A stretch of 64,000 nucleotides of DNA, taken from positions 19,907 to 83,906 of the forward strand of contig DJGZ01000017.1 in the NCBI GenBank assembly GCA_002433025.1, read 5' to 3'. How positions within the stretch are numbered: position 1 is the first letter of the stretch; every line of letters starts with the position of its first letter. The notes beneath the pieces were generated by a model. The model saw only the letters and a program-made list of their open reading frames with translations. It did no database searches and was not told where the DNA came from. Of the stretch, positions 42,900-51,716 are shown piece after piece. A program made the position numbers and the translations under genes. Origin of the DNA: Bacteroidales bacterium UBA5833. GTDB lineage: Bacteria > Bacteroidota > Bacteroidia > Bacteroidales > Lentimicrobiaceae.

Positions 42900-43622
42900 T
42901 TGAAGATTGCATTATCAGGATATGGCAAAATGGGCCATGAAGTTGAGAAAGCCGCGGTTGCAAGAGGTCACGGGATCCTTATTGCCATCGACACGCCTGA
43001 CGGCTGGAATTCTGCCGTAAAGTTGCTGGAGTCCTGTGATGCCGTGATTGACTTCAGCACTCCGGCTGCCGCAGCCATGGCTGTAAACCGGTGCTTCGAC
43101 CTTGGCATTCCGGTAGTTTCGGGAACCACCGGCTGGGCCGATGGCCTCAGCGCAGCAATTCAGCGCTGCCTGTCGGGCAATCACTCCTTTTTCCATGCAC
43201 CGAATTTCAGCATAGGCGTCAATATCTTTTTTGAAATAAACAGGCAACTGGCCCAACTGATGAATCCTTACAGCACTTATCGTGCTGCCATTCATGAAAT
43301 TCATCATATTTATAAAAAAGATGCTCCGAGTGGCACGGCCATTGCATTGGCTGACGGTATTCTTGAAGCGAATCAGGCCTACCACCGGTGGGTCAGTGGC
43401 CCAAGCGCAAATCCCGGTGAGCTGGAAGTTAGCAGCGAACGGACCGGCGAGATTCCGGGCACGCATATTGTCAGCTGGTCTTCGGCCACCGACGACATTG
43501 AAATAAAACATACCGCCCGCAACAGGGAGGGTTTTGCCCTGGGAGCCGTACTTGCCGCCGAATGGTTACGCAGACGTAAAGGGTTTTTCGGCATGGCGGA
43601 TTTGCTTGGGAATAAACCTTAA
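42900..43622 (+). CDS. dapB: 4-hydroxy-tetrahydrodipicolinate reductase
   Basis: Enzyme of the lysine and meso-diaminopimelate route, reducing HTPA with NAD(P)H. The start is a TTG at 42900, 17 bases after the DUF5683 stop; it gives the exact family beginning MKIALSGYGKMGHEVE, and no ATG lies nearby. VIDFSTPAAA, VSGTTGW and the substrate motif EIHHIYKKDAPSGTA are present. 240 residues, slightly short, as is usual in this phylum. Confidence 0.92.
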   Translation: MKIALSGYGKMGHEVEKAAVARGHGILIAIDTPDGWNSAVKLLESCDAVIDFSTPAAAAMAVNRCFDLGIPVVSGTTGWADGLSAAIQRCLSGNHSFFHAPNFSIGVNIFFEINRQLAQLMNPYSTYRAAIHEIHHIYKKDAPSGTAIALADGILEANQAYHRWVSGPSANPGELEVSSERTGEIPGTHIVSWSSATDDIEIKHTARNREGFALGAVLAAEWLRRRKGFFGMADLLGNKP

Positions 43623-43689
43623 CTCAATAAAAAACCTTAATATTGCACCACGCACTGTCCGTTAACGGCAGGTCATCAAGAAGAAATCT

Positions 43690-45198
43690 ATGTCACCAGC
43701 ACTAATCCTGATCATTCTGATCATTTTCTTTCCGGCACTTTTATGGAAAACATTCGGACACGCCGGGCATCCGGAATGGAAATCCATTGTTCCCATATAC
43801 AATTATTATATCTGGCTTCAGATTATCAATAAACCGCTCTGGTGGTTTGTTTTCCTGGTTATGCCGTTTATCAACGCCTTTATGGTCATGCTGATGGTGG
43901 TTGAGACCCTGAAATGCTACAAAATTCACAGCCTCGGACAACAGGCGCTGGCCGTTGTATTTCCGGTTGTTTATCTTCCCTGGCTGGGCCTGAAAAAGGA
44001 AAAAGACTATACCGTTCCGGCAGACCGGGTCAGGATTAAGAAGACCGCCCTGCGCGAATGGGTGGATGCCATTATCTTCGCGGTGATCGCGGCCTCCATC
44101 ATCCGGATTTTCATGATTGAAGCTTATACGATTCCTACTTCTTCTATGGAAAAATCACTGCTGGTCGGAGATTTCCTCTTCGTAAGCAAGCTGAGTTACG
44201 GCCCCAAAGTACCCAACACCCCCATTGCTTTCCCTTTTGTGCACCATACCCTCCCGCTTACGGAAAGCACCAAATCATATGTGGAATGGATCAAACTGCC
44301 CTACTACCGGTTCCCCGGCCCTTCCAAAGTTAAAAATAATGATGTAGTGGTTTTCAACTATCCTGACGGCGACACGGTTGCCCTGAAAGTTCAGAACCAG
44401 AGCTATTACGCGCTGGTGCGTGACTACACGCGCAACAGGGTATGGAACGACAAGGTTAATTTTGGCGATATAGTTGCCCGCCCGGTCGATAAAAGGGAGA
44501 ATTACATCAAGCGTTGCCTGGCGATCCCCGGGGATACCCTGCAGATCATCGACCAGGTTGTGCACATCAACGGCAAGCCTGCAGATGTTCCCGAACTCGC
44601 ACAGTTTAAATATATTGTACGTACCGATGGCACCCGCATCAACCCCATGGCGCTTGACAAGCTTGACATTACCGAAGAAATCGGCATGGCAGGCCCTGAG
44701 GAATACATAATTACCCTGACCAGTACAGCGGCTGAAAAACTCAAGGGCTTCATCAATGTGAAAGAGGTAAAAAAGATCATTCAGCCGGCCGGTTTCTGGC
44801 AGCCTTACATTTTCCCGTTCGATTCTGCCTATCCCTGGAATGTTGACAACTTTGGCCCGCTGGTAATCCCCAAAGCAGGCACCACTGTTGAAATCAACCA
44901 CAGGAACATCGTATTGTACGAGCGGATTATCAAGAATTACGAACTTAACGATCTTGAAATACAGGGCAATACCATCCTGATCAATGGCAAACCGGCCACA
45001 TCCTACACCTTTAAGATGGATTACTACTGGATGATGGGCGACAACCGACACAACTCGGCCGACTCCCGTTTCTGGGGTTTTGTGCCTCAGGACCATATCG
45101 TCGGAAAAGCGGTGCTTGTATGGCTTTCGCTCGACAACAGGAAACCCCTGTTCGGTGGAAAGATCAGGGTTAACAAACTTTTCAGAACCATTAATTAG
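43690..45198 (+). CDS. lepB: Signal peptidase I with N-terminal DUF5684 membrane domain
   Basis: Membrane serine/lysine peptidase that cuts signal peptides. The 502-residue chain has an N-terminal membrane part (1 to about 100) of the DUF5684 type (HPEWKSIVPIYNYYIWLQIINKPLWW). A further membrane helix (about 127-143) leads to the catalytic Ser152 in IPTSSMEKSL, Lys274 in ENYIKRCLAIPGD, and box E GDNRHNSADSRFWG (450-463). About 150 extra residues between the Lys and box E are typical of the phylum. It closes the parA-lepB cluster and would process the many exported proteins of this window. Confidence 0.93.
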   Translation: MSPALILIILIIFFPALLWKTFGHAGHPEWKSIVPIYNYYIWLQIINKPLWWFVFLVMPFINAFMVMLMVVETLKCYKIHSLGQQALAVVFPVVYLPWLGLKKEKDYTVPADRVRIKKTALREWVDAIIFAVIAASIIRIFMIEAYTIPTSSMEKSLLVGDFLFVSKLSYGPKVPNTPIAFPFVHHTLPLTESTKSYVEWIKLPYYRFPGPSKVKNNDVVVFNYPDGDTVALKVQNQSYYALVRDYTRNRVWNDKVNFGDIVARPVDKRENYIKRCLAIPGDTLQIIDQVVHINGKPADVPELAQFKYIVRTDGTRINPMALDKLDITEEIGMAGPEEYIITLTSTAAEKLKGFINVKEVKKIIQPAGFWQPYIFPFDSAYPWNVDNFGPLVIPKAGTTVEINHRNIVLYERIIKNYELNDLEIQGNTILINGKPATSYTFKMDYYWMMGDNRHNSADSRFWGFVPQDHIVGKAVLVWLSLDNRKPLFGGKIRVNKLFRTIN

Positions 45199-45217
45199 TA
45201 AAATAAACCCGATACTG

Positions 45218-45655
45218 ATGATTACAGCAGAAATTCACACCGCCAAAGGCCTGATGAAGGTTAAATTCTTCGAAGAAGACGCCCCCAATACCGTTGCAAA
45301 CTTTGTAAAGCTTTCGAAAAGCGGATTTTACAACGGACTTACTTTTCACAGGGTGATACCGGACTTCGTGATCCAGGGCGGATGCCCGAACGGCACAGGG
45401 TCGGGCGGACCCGGTTACACAATTAATTGTGAGCTGGATGGCGATAACCAATACCACGACCGTGGCGTACTCTCCATGGCCCATGCCGGAAGAAACACCG
45501 GCGGATCGCAGTTCTTTATCTGCCATAGCCGTCAGAACACCAGCCACCTCGACCGCAATCACACCTGTTTCGGAAAAGTGTACGAAGGTCTTGAAGTGAT
45601 TGACCTGATCAGGGCCGGCGACAAAATCAATAAAATCGTTATCCTGGAGGAATAA
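45218..45655 (+). CDS. Cyclophilin-type peptidyl-prolyl isomerase
   Basis: A cytoplasmic PPIase of 145 residues starting at the ATG at 45218 (MITAEIHTAKGLMKVKFFEEDAP), 19 bases after lepB. The cyclophilin marks are FHRVIPDFVIQGGCPNGTGSGGPGY, MAHAGRNTGGSQFFI and HLDRNHTCFGKV. There is no signal peptide. It probably belongs to the same transcript as lepB. Confidence 0.9.
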   Translation: MITAEIHTAKGLMKVKFFEEDAPNTVANFVKLSKSGFYNGLTFHRVIPDFVIQGGCPNGTGSGGPGYTINCELDGDNQYHDRGVLSMAHAGRNTGGSQFFICHSRQNTSHLDRNHTCFGKVYEGLEVIDLIRAGDKINKIVILEE

Positions 45656-45708
45656 TAAAGCTCCGGGGTTTTCAGCCATAATCTTAACCTTTCAAAAAAA
45701 TTACCAGC

Positions 45709-46386
45709 ATGAACAGAAATTTTTCAGTATTCCTTACCATAACATTTGCCCTTACGATAGGCCTTTCAGCGGCGTTTGCCCAAAAACCCGGCAGTCCCTT
45801 CAAAGGTGTAATCAATTATAAGATCACCTATCCCGATTCAAAAATGGAGGCTTCGCAGCTGGCCATTATGCCCCAGAGCATGAAGGTATTGATGAACGGG
45901 AACAAAGCCCGCATCGAAATGGCTATGTCAGGCATCAACCAGGTGATCATCATGGATGCAGATCAGCAATCAACGGTGATTCTCATCGATATGATGGGAC
46001 AGAAAGTCGCCATGAAGCCCAACAAGGGCGCCGACAGGCCATCAGGGAAAGAGCCGGTGGTAACGGTAACATCAGAAACGAAAGAGATCGCCGGTTTTAC
46101 ATGCAAGAAAGCCGAGATTCATTTCGGAGATGAAAAAAGCAAAGAAAGCCCGATGATCGTTTACTATACGGAGGGCATCGGCAACAACAAACTTTTCTAT
46201 GATAATGAATACCGCACCTTGCCCGGCATTCCGATGGAGTTCTATTATAAAATGCAGGGAATGAACATGTATATGACCGCGGTGAGTGTGGAAAAGGGAA
46301 AAGTATCCGGTAAAGATTTCGAAGTTCCTTCAGATTACAAAGAAATGACCCCCGATCAACTCAGGCAGATGTTCGGAGGCAACTGA
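45709..46386 (+). CDS. DUF4412 exported protein
   Basis: A protein of 225 residues with a signal peptide (cleavage after LSAAFA). The mature domain fits DUF4412: GVINYKITYPDSKM, then MNGNKARIEMAMSG, IMDADQQSTVILIDMMGQKVAMK, and a C-terminal TSETKEIAGFTCKKAEIHF. The fold is likely beta-rich, periplasmic. Methionine content is high (about 19 residues). The function of the family is unknown. Confidence 0.8.
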   Translation: MNRNFSVFLTITFALTIGLSAAFAQKPGSPFKGVINYKITYPDSKMEASQLAIMPQSMKVLMNGNKARIEMAMSGINQVIIMDADQQSTVILIDMMGQKVAMKPNKGADRPSGKEPVVTVTSETKEIAGFTCKKAEIHFGDEKSKESPMIVYYTEGIGNNKLFYDNEYRTLPGIPMEFYYKMQGMNMYMTAVSVEKGKVSGKDFEVPSDYKEMTPDQLRQMFGGN

Positions 46387-46502
46387 TTACAAGGAACTGA
46401 TAACACAATTGTATGAACCGGCCGACCCGGCTGTTACAGCGGATTATCCTGAAAGCACCATACAAATCAGGAATTTCGCTCCAACAGGTCTTCCGGTTTT
46501 TG

Positions 46503-46510
46503 TAAATTTG
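46503..46510 (+). promoter_or_regulatory. -7 element TAAATTTG before ftsK
   Basis: Exact TAnnTTTG, 28 bases before the ftsK ATG; no clear -33 element. Confidence 0.5.
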
Positions 46511-46538
46511 CCGACTTCACAAAACCAAATACCCCCAA

Positions 46539-49052
46539 ATGGCAAGAAAGGGAAATACCCTGAAAAAAAGCGCCCTCCGTAAGGACGAATTTGACGAAGC
46601 CCGGCCAAAAAGCGGGAAGAAGTCCGGGAAAAGACCGGCACTTCCTTCCTGGCTTACCGACGGCCGTGCCGTTAAGATAACAGGGGTCTTCTTCATCCTG
46701 CTTGCCCTATACCTGCTTTTTGCATTTTCGTCATACCTCTTTCTATATTTCAACTGGGGATCTGACGATCTTTTTACCACTTACTCTTTCCGCAGGGTAC
46801 TTTTCGACACCGGTATTGAGGCCGGAAACTGGGCAGGTAGGCTCGGCGCTGCACTTTCTCTGCTGCTGATAAAAAAAGGGTTCGGTGTAGCGGCCTACCT
46901 GATCATCCTGTTGCTAATAGTTGCCGGTTTGCGCATGTCGGTTGGGGCAACCATACTGCCTGTCGGTAAAACTTTCCGAAACTCCCTGCTGGGATTATTA
47001 TGGCTGCCGGTAGCGCTTGGCTTCCTGCTTCAGCAATCTGCCTATGCCATACTCGGGGGGATTACCGGCTACCAAAGCGCCAGATGGCTCGAAGGCCTGC
47101 TAGGTAAACCCGGAACCGCAATCTTTCTGCTGTTTTCGCTGGTGGCAATTCTTGTATTTGCCTTTAATATGCCGCTGGAATTGCCCAAAAGGCCTGCCGG
47201 CAATGATGAAGGGGGAGAATCTGAAGAGGCGGAAGATAATTTACAGGTAAATCAGAAAACCAATCAGAACCGTTTCAACTCAACCGTATTGCCTGAAGAC
47301 AAATACAATACGGTTGAATTCGCCGTAAAGGATGAAGACACCCATCCGGAGGCAAATAATATGCTGGTCCCACTGCCCGAAGAGAACGGCTTTGAGCCGG
47401 TTGAGAAAAGGCCCGTTGAGCCCAAAGCGCCCCCTGAAATTGAGCTGACCATCGAGAATATTGATACCCTGACTGAAAATCAGGAGATCAGGGAAACCCC
47501 GGACAGGTTTACCGTTGATACTGAATTTGATCCGACCCTTGAGTTGCCGCATTATCAGTTTCCAACCCTTGAACTGCTGGATGATTACGGAAGCACAGCC
47601 AGCATTTCTGTTCAGAAGGAAGAACTCGAAGCCAACAAAAACCGCATCGTTGAAACGCTGGCGAACTACAGCATACAGATCGACAAAATTAAAGCCACCA
47701 TCGGCCCTACCGTTACCCTGTATGAGATCATTCCGGCACCCGGTGTGAGGATTTCGAAGATCAAGAACCTGGAGGACGATATCGCGCTGAGCCTGGCGGC
47801 CATGGGTATCCGGATTATCGCGCCGATTCCGGGAAAAGGTACCATTGGGATTGAAGTTCCGAACCTGAAGCCGGAAATTGTTTCCATGAAATCCATCATG
47901 GGAAATGAGCGCTTCCAGAATTCCAAGTTTGAGCTTCCGTTCGGCATGGGCAAAACCATACAGAATGAGCCATATATTGCCGACCTTACGCGAATGCCCC
48001 ATATTCTGATGGCAGGCGCTACCGGGCAGGGTAAATCCGTAGGACTGAACGCGATCATTGCTTCCATTCTCTACAAGAAGCATCCATCCCAGGTGAAATT
48101 TGTGATGATTGACCCGAAAAAGGTGGAGCTGACGTTGTTTTCTAAAATAGAACGGCATTTTCTGGCCAAACTCCCCGACTCGGAAGAGGCAATTATCACT
48201 GATACGCGAAAGGTTGTCAGGACACTCAATTCGCTCAATATTGAGATGGACAACCGTTACGATTTGCTGAAAGATGCCCAGGTTCGTAACATCAAGGAAT
48301 ACAATGTAAAATTTGTCGACCGCCGGCTGAATCCCCTGCACGGGCACCGCTTCCTGCCTTACATCATTGTGGTCATTGATGAATTTGCCGACCTGATTAT
48401 GACCGCCGGCAAGGAAATTGAGACCCCGCTTACCCGGCTTGCCCAGCTCGCCCGCGCCATCGGCATTCACCTGGTAATCGCCACCCAGCGGCCATCGGTG
48501 AATATCATCACCGGAACCATCAAAGCCAACTTTCCGGCCCGCATCGCTTTCAGGGTGATCTCGAAAATTGATTCTCGCACCATTCTCGACACGGGGGGCG
48601 CCGATCAGCTGGTTGGCCGGGGCGATATGCTGCTTTCCACAGGCAGCGACCTTATCCGGTTGCAGTGCGCCTTTGTGGACACCCCCGAGGTTGAACGTAT
48701 TACCGAATTCATCGGTTCACAGCGGGCATATCCCGACGCCTATCACCTGCCCGAATATGCCGACGAGCAGGATGAGAAAGAGGTGGAATTTGATCCGGCC
48801 CAACGGGATGAGCTCTTCGAAGACGCCGCCAGAATTATCGTACAAACCCAGCAGGGAAGCACCTCGCTGCTGCAACGCAAGCTAAAGCTCGGCTATAACC
48901 GGGCCGGGCGTATTATCGATCAGCTGGAGGCCGCCGGGATTGTCGGCCCATTTGAAGGAAGCAAAGCCCGTGAAGTAAAAGTTGCCAATGAAATGGCTTT
49001 GGAACAATATTTGAAGGACCTCAGACCTGAAGCCAATCCAAACGACTATTAA
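46539..49052 (+). CDS. ftsK: DNA translocase FtsK/SpoIIIE
   Basis: Hexameric DNA pump at the division septum that clears the chromosome terminus. The 837-residue chain has a basic N-terminus, four or five membrane helices (about 46-210), an acidic linker (about 220-360) and the motor domain. Its Walker A is GATGQGKSV (493-501), and Walker B lies near YIIVVIDEFADLIM. A C-terminal winged-helix gamma domain (about 770-837, QQGSTSLLQRKLKLGYNRAGRIIDQLEAAGIVG) would read KOPS-like signals. The lolA-like gene follows 10 bases on, so they are one unit. Confidence 0.93.
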   Translation: MARKGNTLKKSALRKDEFDEARPKSGKKSGKRPALPSWLTDGRAVKITGVFFILLALYLLFAFSSYLFLYFNWGSDDLFTTYSFRRVLFDTGIEAGNWAGRLGAALSLLLIKKGFGVAAYLIILLLIVAGLRMSVGATILPVGKTFRNSLLGLLWLPVALGFLLQQSAYAILGGITGYQSARWLEGLLGKPGTAIFLLFSLVAILVFAFNMPLELPKRPAGNDEGGESEEAEDNLQVNQKTNQNRFNSTVLPEDKYNTVEFAVKDEDTHPEANNMLVPLPEENGFEPVEKRPVEPKAPPEIELTIENIDTLTENQEIRETPDRFTVDTEFDPTLELPHYQFPTLELLDDYGSTASISVQKEELEANKNRIVETLANYSIQIDKIKATIGPTVTLYEIIPAPGVRISKIKNLEDDIALSLAAMGIRIIAPIPGKGTIGIEVPNLKPEIVSMKSIMGNERFQNSKFELPFGMGKTIQNEPYIADLTRMPHILMAGATGQGKSVGLNAIIASILYKKHPSQVKFVMIDPKKVELTLFSKIERHFLAKLPDSEEAIITDTRKVVRTLNSLNIEMDNRYDLLKDAQVRNIKEYNVKFVDRRLNPLHGHRFLPYIIVVIDEFADLIMTAGKEIETPLTRLAQLARAIGIHLVIATQRPSVNIITGTIKANFPARIAFRVISKIDSRTILDTGGADQLVGRGDMLLSTGSDLIRLQCAFVDTPEVERITEFIGSQRAYPDAYHLPEYADEQDEKEVEFDPAQRDELFEDAARIIVQTQQGSTSLLQRKLKLGYNRAGRIIDQLEAAGIVGPFEGSKAREVKVANEMALEQYLKDLRPEANPNDY

Positions 49053-49062
49053 AAAATTTAAA

Positions 49063-49689
49063 ATGAAAAATGTTTTCTTAGCCTTTTTCAGCATGCTATT
49101 CATGTTGCCGGCATTTTCGCAGACCGACAAAAAGGCCCGCACCATTCTCGACGAAGTTTCAGCCAAAACCAAGGCTTATAAAACCATCCGCATTGAATTT
49201 ACCTACAAGATGGAGAACAAAGCCCAGAATATCAACGACAGCTTTAAAGGGGTGCTGATCTCAAAAGGCGAAAACTACAAACTGAGTTTCTCAGGACAGG
49301 AAATATTCAGCAACGGCAAAACCGTATGGACTTATCTGAAAGATGCAAATGAAGTGCAGATCAACAACGTAAGCAGGGAAGACGACAGTTTTACCCCGAA
49401 TAATCTGCTCAGTTCATACAATGAGAACTTCAAAGCCAAACTACTGGAAGAAAACAGCAAACAGCAGATCATTGAACTGATTCCCGTGCAGAAGAAAAAC
49501 TTCAACAAAGTCAGGGTTACTATTGAACGCGCACGGAAAATTGTGGGCAGTATCACGATTTTTGATAAAAACGGCAGCACATATACCTACACGGTAAATA
49601 AGTTTGAAACGGACCTGCCTTTTACAGACAGCATGTTTGTTTTCAAAACCGGTGAACATCCGGGTGTTGAAGAGATTGACATGCGTTAA
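49063..49689 (+). CDS. LolA-like outer-membrane lipoprotein carrier
   Basis: A periplasmic protein of 208 residues with a signal peptide (MKNVFLAFFSMLFMLPAFS). It has the LolA-type half-barrel sequence: ILDEVSAKTKAYKTIRIEFTYKMENKAQ, GVLISKGENYKLSFSGQEIFSNGKTVWTYLKDANEVQIN. It may ferry lipoproteins from the LolCDE complex; the LolD-like ATPase at 4894 may serve the same route. It follows ftsK by 10 bases, as in several Bacteroidota. A terminator follows. Confidence 0.85.
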   Translation: MKNVFLAFFSMLFMLPAFSQTDKKARTILDEVSAKTKAYKTIRIEFTYKMENKAQNINDSFKGVLISKGENYKLSFSGQEIFSNGKTVWTYLKDANEVQINNVSREDDSFTPNNLLSSYNENFKAKLLEENSKQQIIELIPVQKKNFNKVRVTIERARKIVGSITIFDKNGSTYTYTVNKFETDLPFTDSMFVFKTGEHPGVEEIDMR

Positions 49690-49732
49690 CCGGAAAGATC
49701 GCCTGATCCCTTTACGTCAAACAATATCGGCT

Positions 49733-49766
49733 AACCCGGGATAGCTGTCCCGGGTTTACTTTTTTG
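49733..49766 (+). terminator. Terminator after the lolA-like gene
   Basis: A perfect 9-bp stem (49733-49741 with 49748-49756), 6-base loop and a T-rich tail. It ends the ftsK-lolA unit. Confidence 0.85.
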
Positions 49767-49954
49767 TATTGTAAAGATTTTTTCTCAGCAATATACTACC
49801 GGTTAAATACTGCAGGATATTGAATGGTAAATACAGTAAGGATTTCCCGGCATACTGTTTATTCAGCCTGTTCCTGCAACAAAAAACAGTTGTTCCGGCC
49901 TTTTATTGAACATGTTGCCTGCCGGAGTGTTTAACTGCCAAAACAACTGCAACG

Positions 49955-50425
49955 ATGGGCTCTCTCTATACCTTCTCGCTTTACCTGCATTCATGGAACC
50001 GCTGGATTATCCTGATTGCAGGAATACTTTCGATCGCAATGGCCTTAAAAGGACTGCGTAGAAGAACCGCTTATTCAGGCGCCAACAGAAATCTTTCCCT
50101 GCTGTTTATCAGCAGCCTGCATCTTCAGCTCCTGCTGGGCCTTTTGCTTTACTTTATTCTGAGTCCTTTCACCCTGCAGGCCATGAACGATTTCGGCGCT
50201 GCCATGAAAGACAGTACCCTGCGTTACTGGGCCGTGGAACATTCACTGCTAAACATCATTGCAGTCGCACTCGCCCAGGCAGGCAGCATTCTGATTAAGA
50301 GAACTGCCGATTCGCGGATTAAACACCGGAAAACGCTGATCTGGTCGGGCATTGCCCTGTTTATTATTTTGCTGATGATACCGGTTGGCATTATGGGGCC
50401 CGAAAGACCCTGGTTCAGGTTCTGA
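49955..50425 (+). CDS. Small four-helix membrane protein
   Basis: A protein of 156 residues with four hydrophobic segments (about 15-35, 48-70, 95-112, 127-147). Several His residues lie near the membrane (HSWNRW at 12-17, HLQLLLG, HSLLN, KHRK), which recalls small cytochrome-b-like membrane proteins, but no proven heme motif is seen. Conserved-looking ends such as IPVGIMGPERPWFRF make it a real gene. The function is unknown. It converges with the AraC-type gene. Confidence 0.65.
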   Translation: MGSLYTFSLYLHSWNRWIILIAGILSIAMALKGLRRRTAYSGANRNLSLLFISSLHLQLLLGLLLYFILSPFTLQAMNDFGAAMKDSTLRYWAVEHSLLNIIAVALAQAGSILIKRTADSRIKHRKTLIWSGIALFIILLMIPVGIMGPERPWFRF

Positions 50426-50465
50426 AACCGTCGCCGGGAATTGACTCCTGATCCGAAATAAACTT

Positions 50466-51716
50466 CTAATTCTGAATCAGCTTCTTCATTGAGCCTGCAA
50501 ATTCAGTGGGCGTGGATCCTGTTTGCGCCTTAAATGCAGAAATAAAGACCGATTTACTGTGAAATCCGGCCTTCTGCGCAAGCCCGAGGTAAGAATATGA
50601 TTCCGCCTGGTTATCCACAAGCAGCTGAATCACCTTGTTCACCCTGTACCGGTTAAGCATCTGATTAAAGTTGCAGCCTTCAAACTCGTTGATCACCATT
50701 GAAAGGTAGCGGGTGTTGGTATCCAGGTCCGAAGCCAGTTGCTTCAGGGTAAGCTTGGGATTGGTATAAACCTCACTTTCTTTCAGGTATCTCAGGAGAT
50801 GCTCATAGAGCGCTTTCTTCTTGCTGTCGCCGAAAGGCTTGCGGCCATTCACCTGTGCGGAGACTTCCTCCGTATCTTCATTCACCGGAACCGGAACTTT
50901 GGCAACCACAACTTCCTTCAGGGGTTGGCCGGCTTTCTGATCCGGTAAAGCTTGTGCCGAAACCGGGGAGGAACAGGCCGGGGCAGCAAGACCCAGCCAA
51001 CCGGTGACAAATGCCGCAGAAAACAGCAGAACAGGATAAATCATCGGAAACACTTCCTGGGGAATCAGAAATGTCATTAACCAGTTATCGAGCACCAGCA
51101 GGAAAATAACAAATGAAAGCAACAGGTTTCTGATTTTCACCGGATGCCTGTCTGACTCCTGATAATATTTCCGTAACTTACCGGAGTAACGCGCATAACG
51201 CCTGAACATGCGCAACGTATAAAAAACTGTTTGTAAAAGCAGCACCACATGGCCCAGCAGAAATCGCAGGGAATAGCCATATTGATTATGGCCGATGGCA
51301 ACATCCGATTCGGGGAAAATAATAAGCAGGGGCGCGGAGGCAATAAACAATACCGGCAGAATCAGGTGCTTGACAACCATTGAAAAATGCTGTGTGGTTC
51401 CGGTAATCAGGTCGCGCAGAAACAGGAAGAACAGAGGAATAAATGCCAGAACCAGCGGTATTTTAAACGCTCCTCCGATTTCTTTGTAAGGCGCAGGCGC
51501 GCAGCAATATAATCCGTAAGAAGTAAAATAGAGGGCCGAAACCAACAAAAAGACAACCAGGTACAACCGGGCTTTGTCGCCCTGACGCATCGCCTTTTCA
51601 AACGCGAGCAATGCCAGTAAAAGCAACGCGCTGGTTCCGACAATCAGAAAAGCATTGATAAATCCGTTCATAAGTAGTAGATTCTCTGTCGCTGATAAAA
51701 AATCATTGCCTGTCAT
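50466..51716 (-). CDS. Membrane-bound AraC-family regulator (7TM-type sensor fused to HTH)
   Basis: A protein of 416 residues. About seven hydrophobic segments occupy residues 17-245, a flexible proline-rich linker spans about 250-300, and a C-terminal AraC/XylS DNA-binding domain (about 315-416) carries two helix-turn-helix units (LTLKQLASDLDTNTRYLSMVIN, and SYSYLGLAQKAGFHSKSVFISAFKAQTGSTPTEF). It should sense a signal in or across the membrane and control genes; the target is unknown. A 1.4-kb gap lies on its upstream side. Residue 16 is an alternative start (ATG at 51671). Confidence 0.85.
   Translation of the reverse strand: MTGNDFLSATENLLLMNGFINAFLIVGTSALLLLALLAFEKAMRQGDKARLYLVVFLLVSALYFTSYGLYCCAPAPYKEIGGAFKIPLVLAFIPLFFLFLRDLITGTTQHFSMVVKHLILPVLFIASAPLLIIFPESDVAIGHNQYGYSLRFLLGHVVLLLQTVFYTLRMFRRYARYSGKLRKYYQESDRHPVKIRNLLLSFVIFLLVLDNWLMTFLIPQEVFPMIYPVLLFSAAFVTGWLGLAAPACSSPVSAQALPDQKAGQPLKEVVVAKVPVPVNEDTEEVSAQVNGRKPFGDSKKKALYEHLLRYLKESEVYTNPKLTLKQLASDLDTNTRYLSMVINEFEGCNFNQMLNRYRVNKVIQLLVDNQAESYSYLGLAQKAGFHSKSVFISAFKAQTGSTPTEFAGSMKKLIQN

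Noticed and set aside
47280..48470. 396-codon minus-strand frame inside ftsK
   Set aside because: It lies opposite the FtsK motor domain, whose motifs are intact. It is long only because of codon bias.
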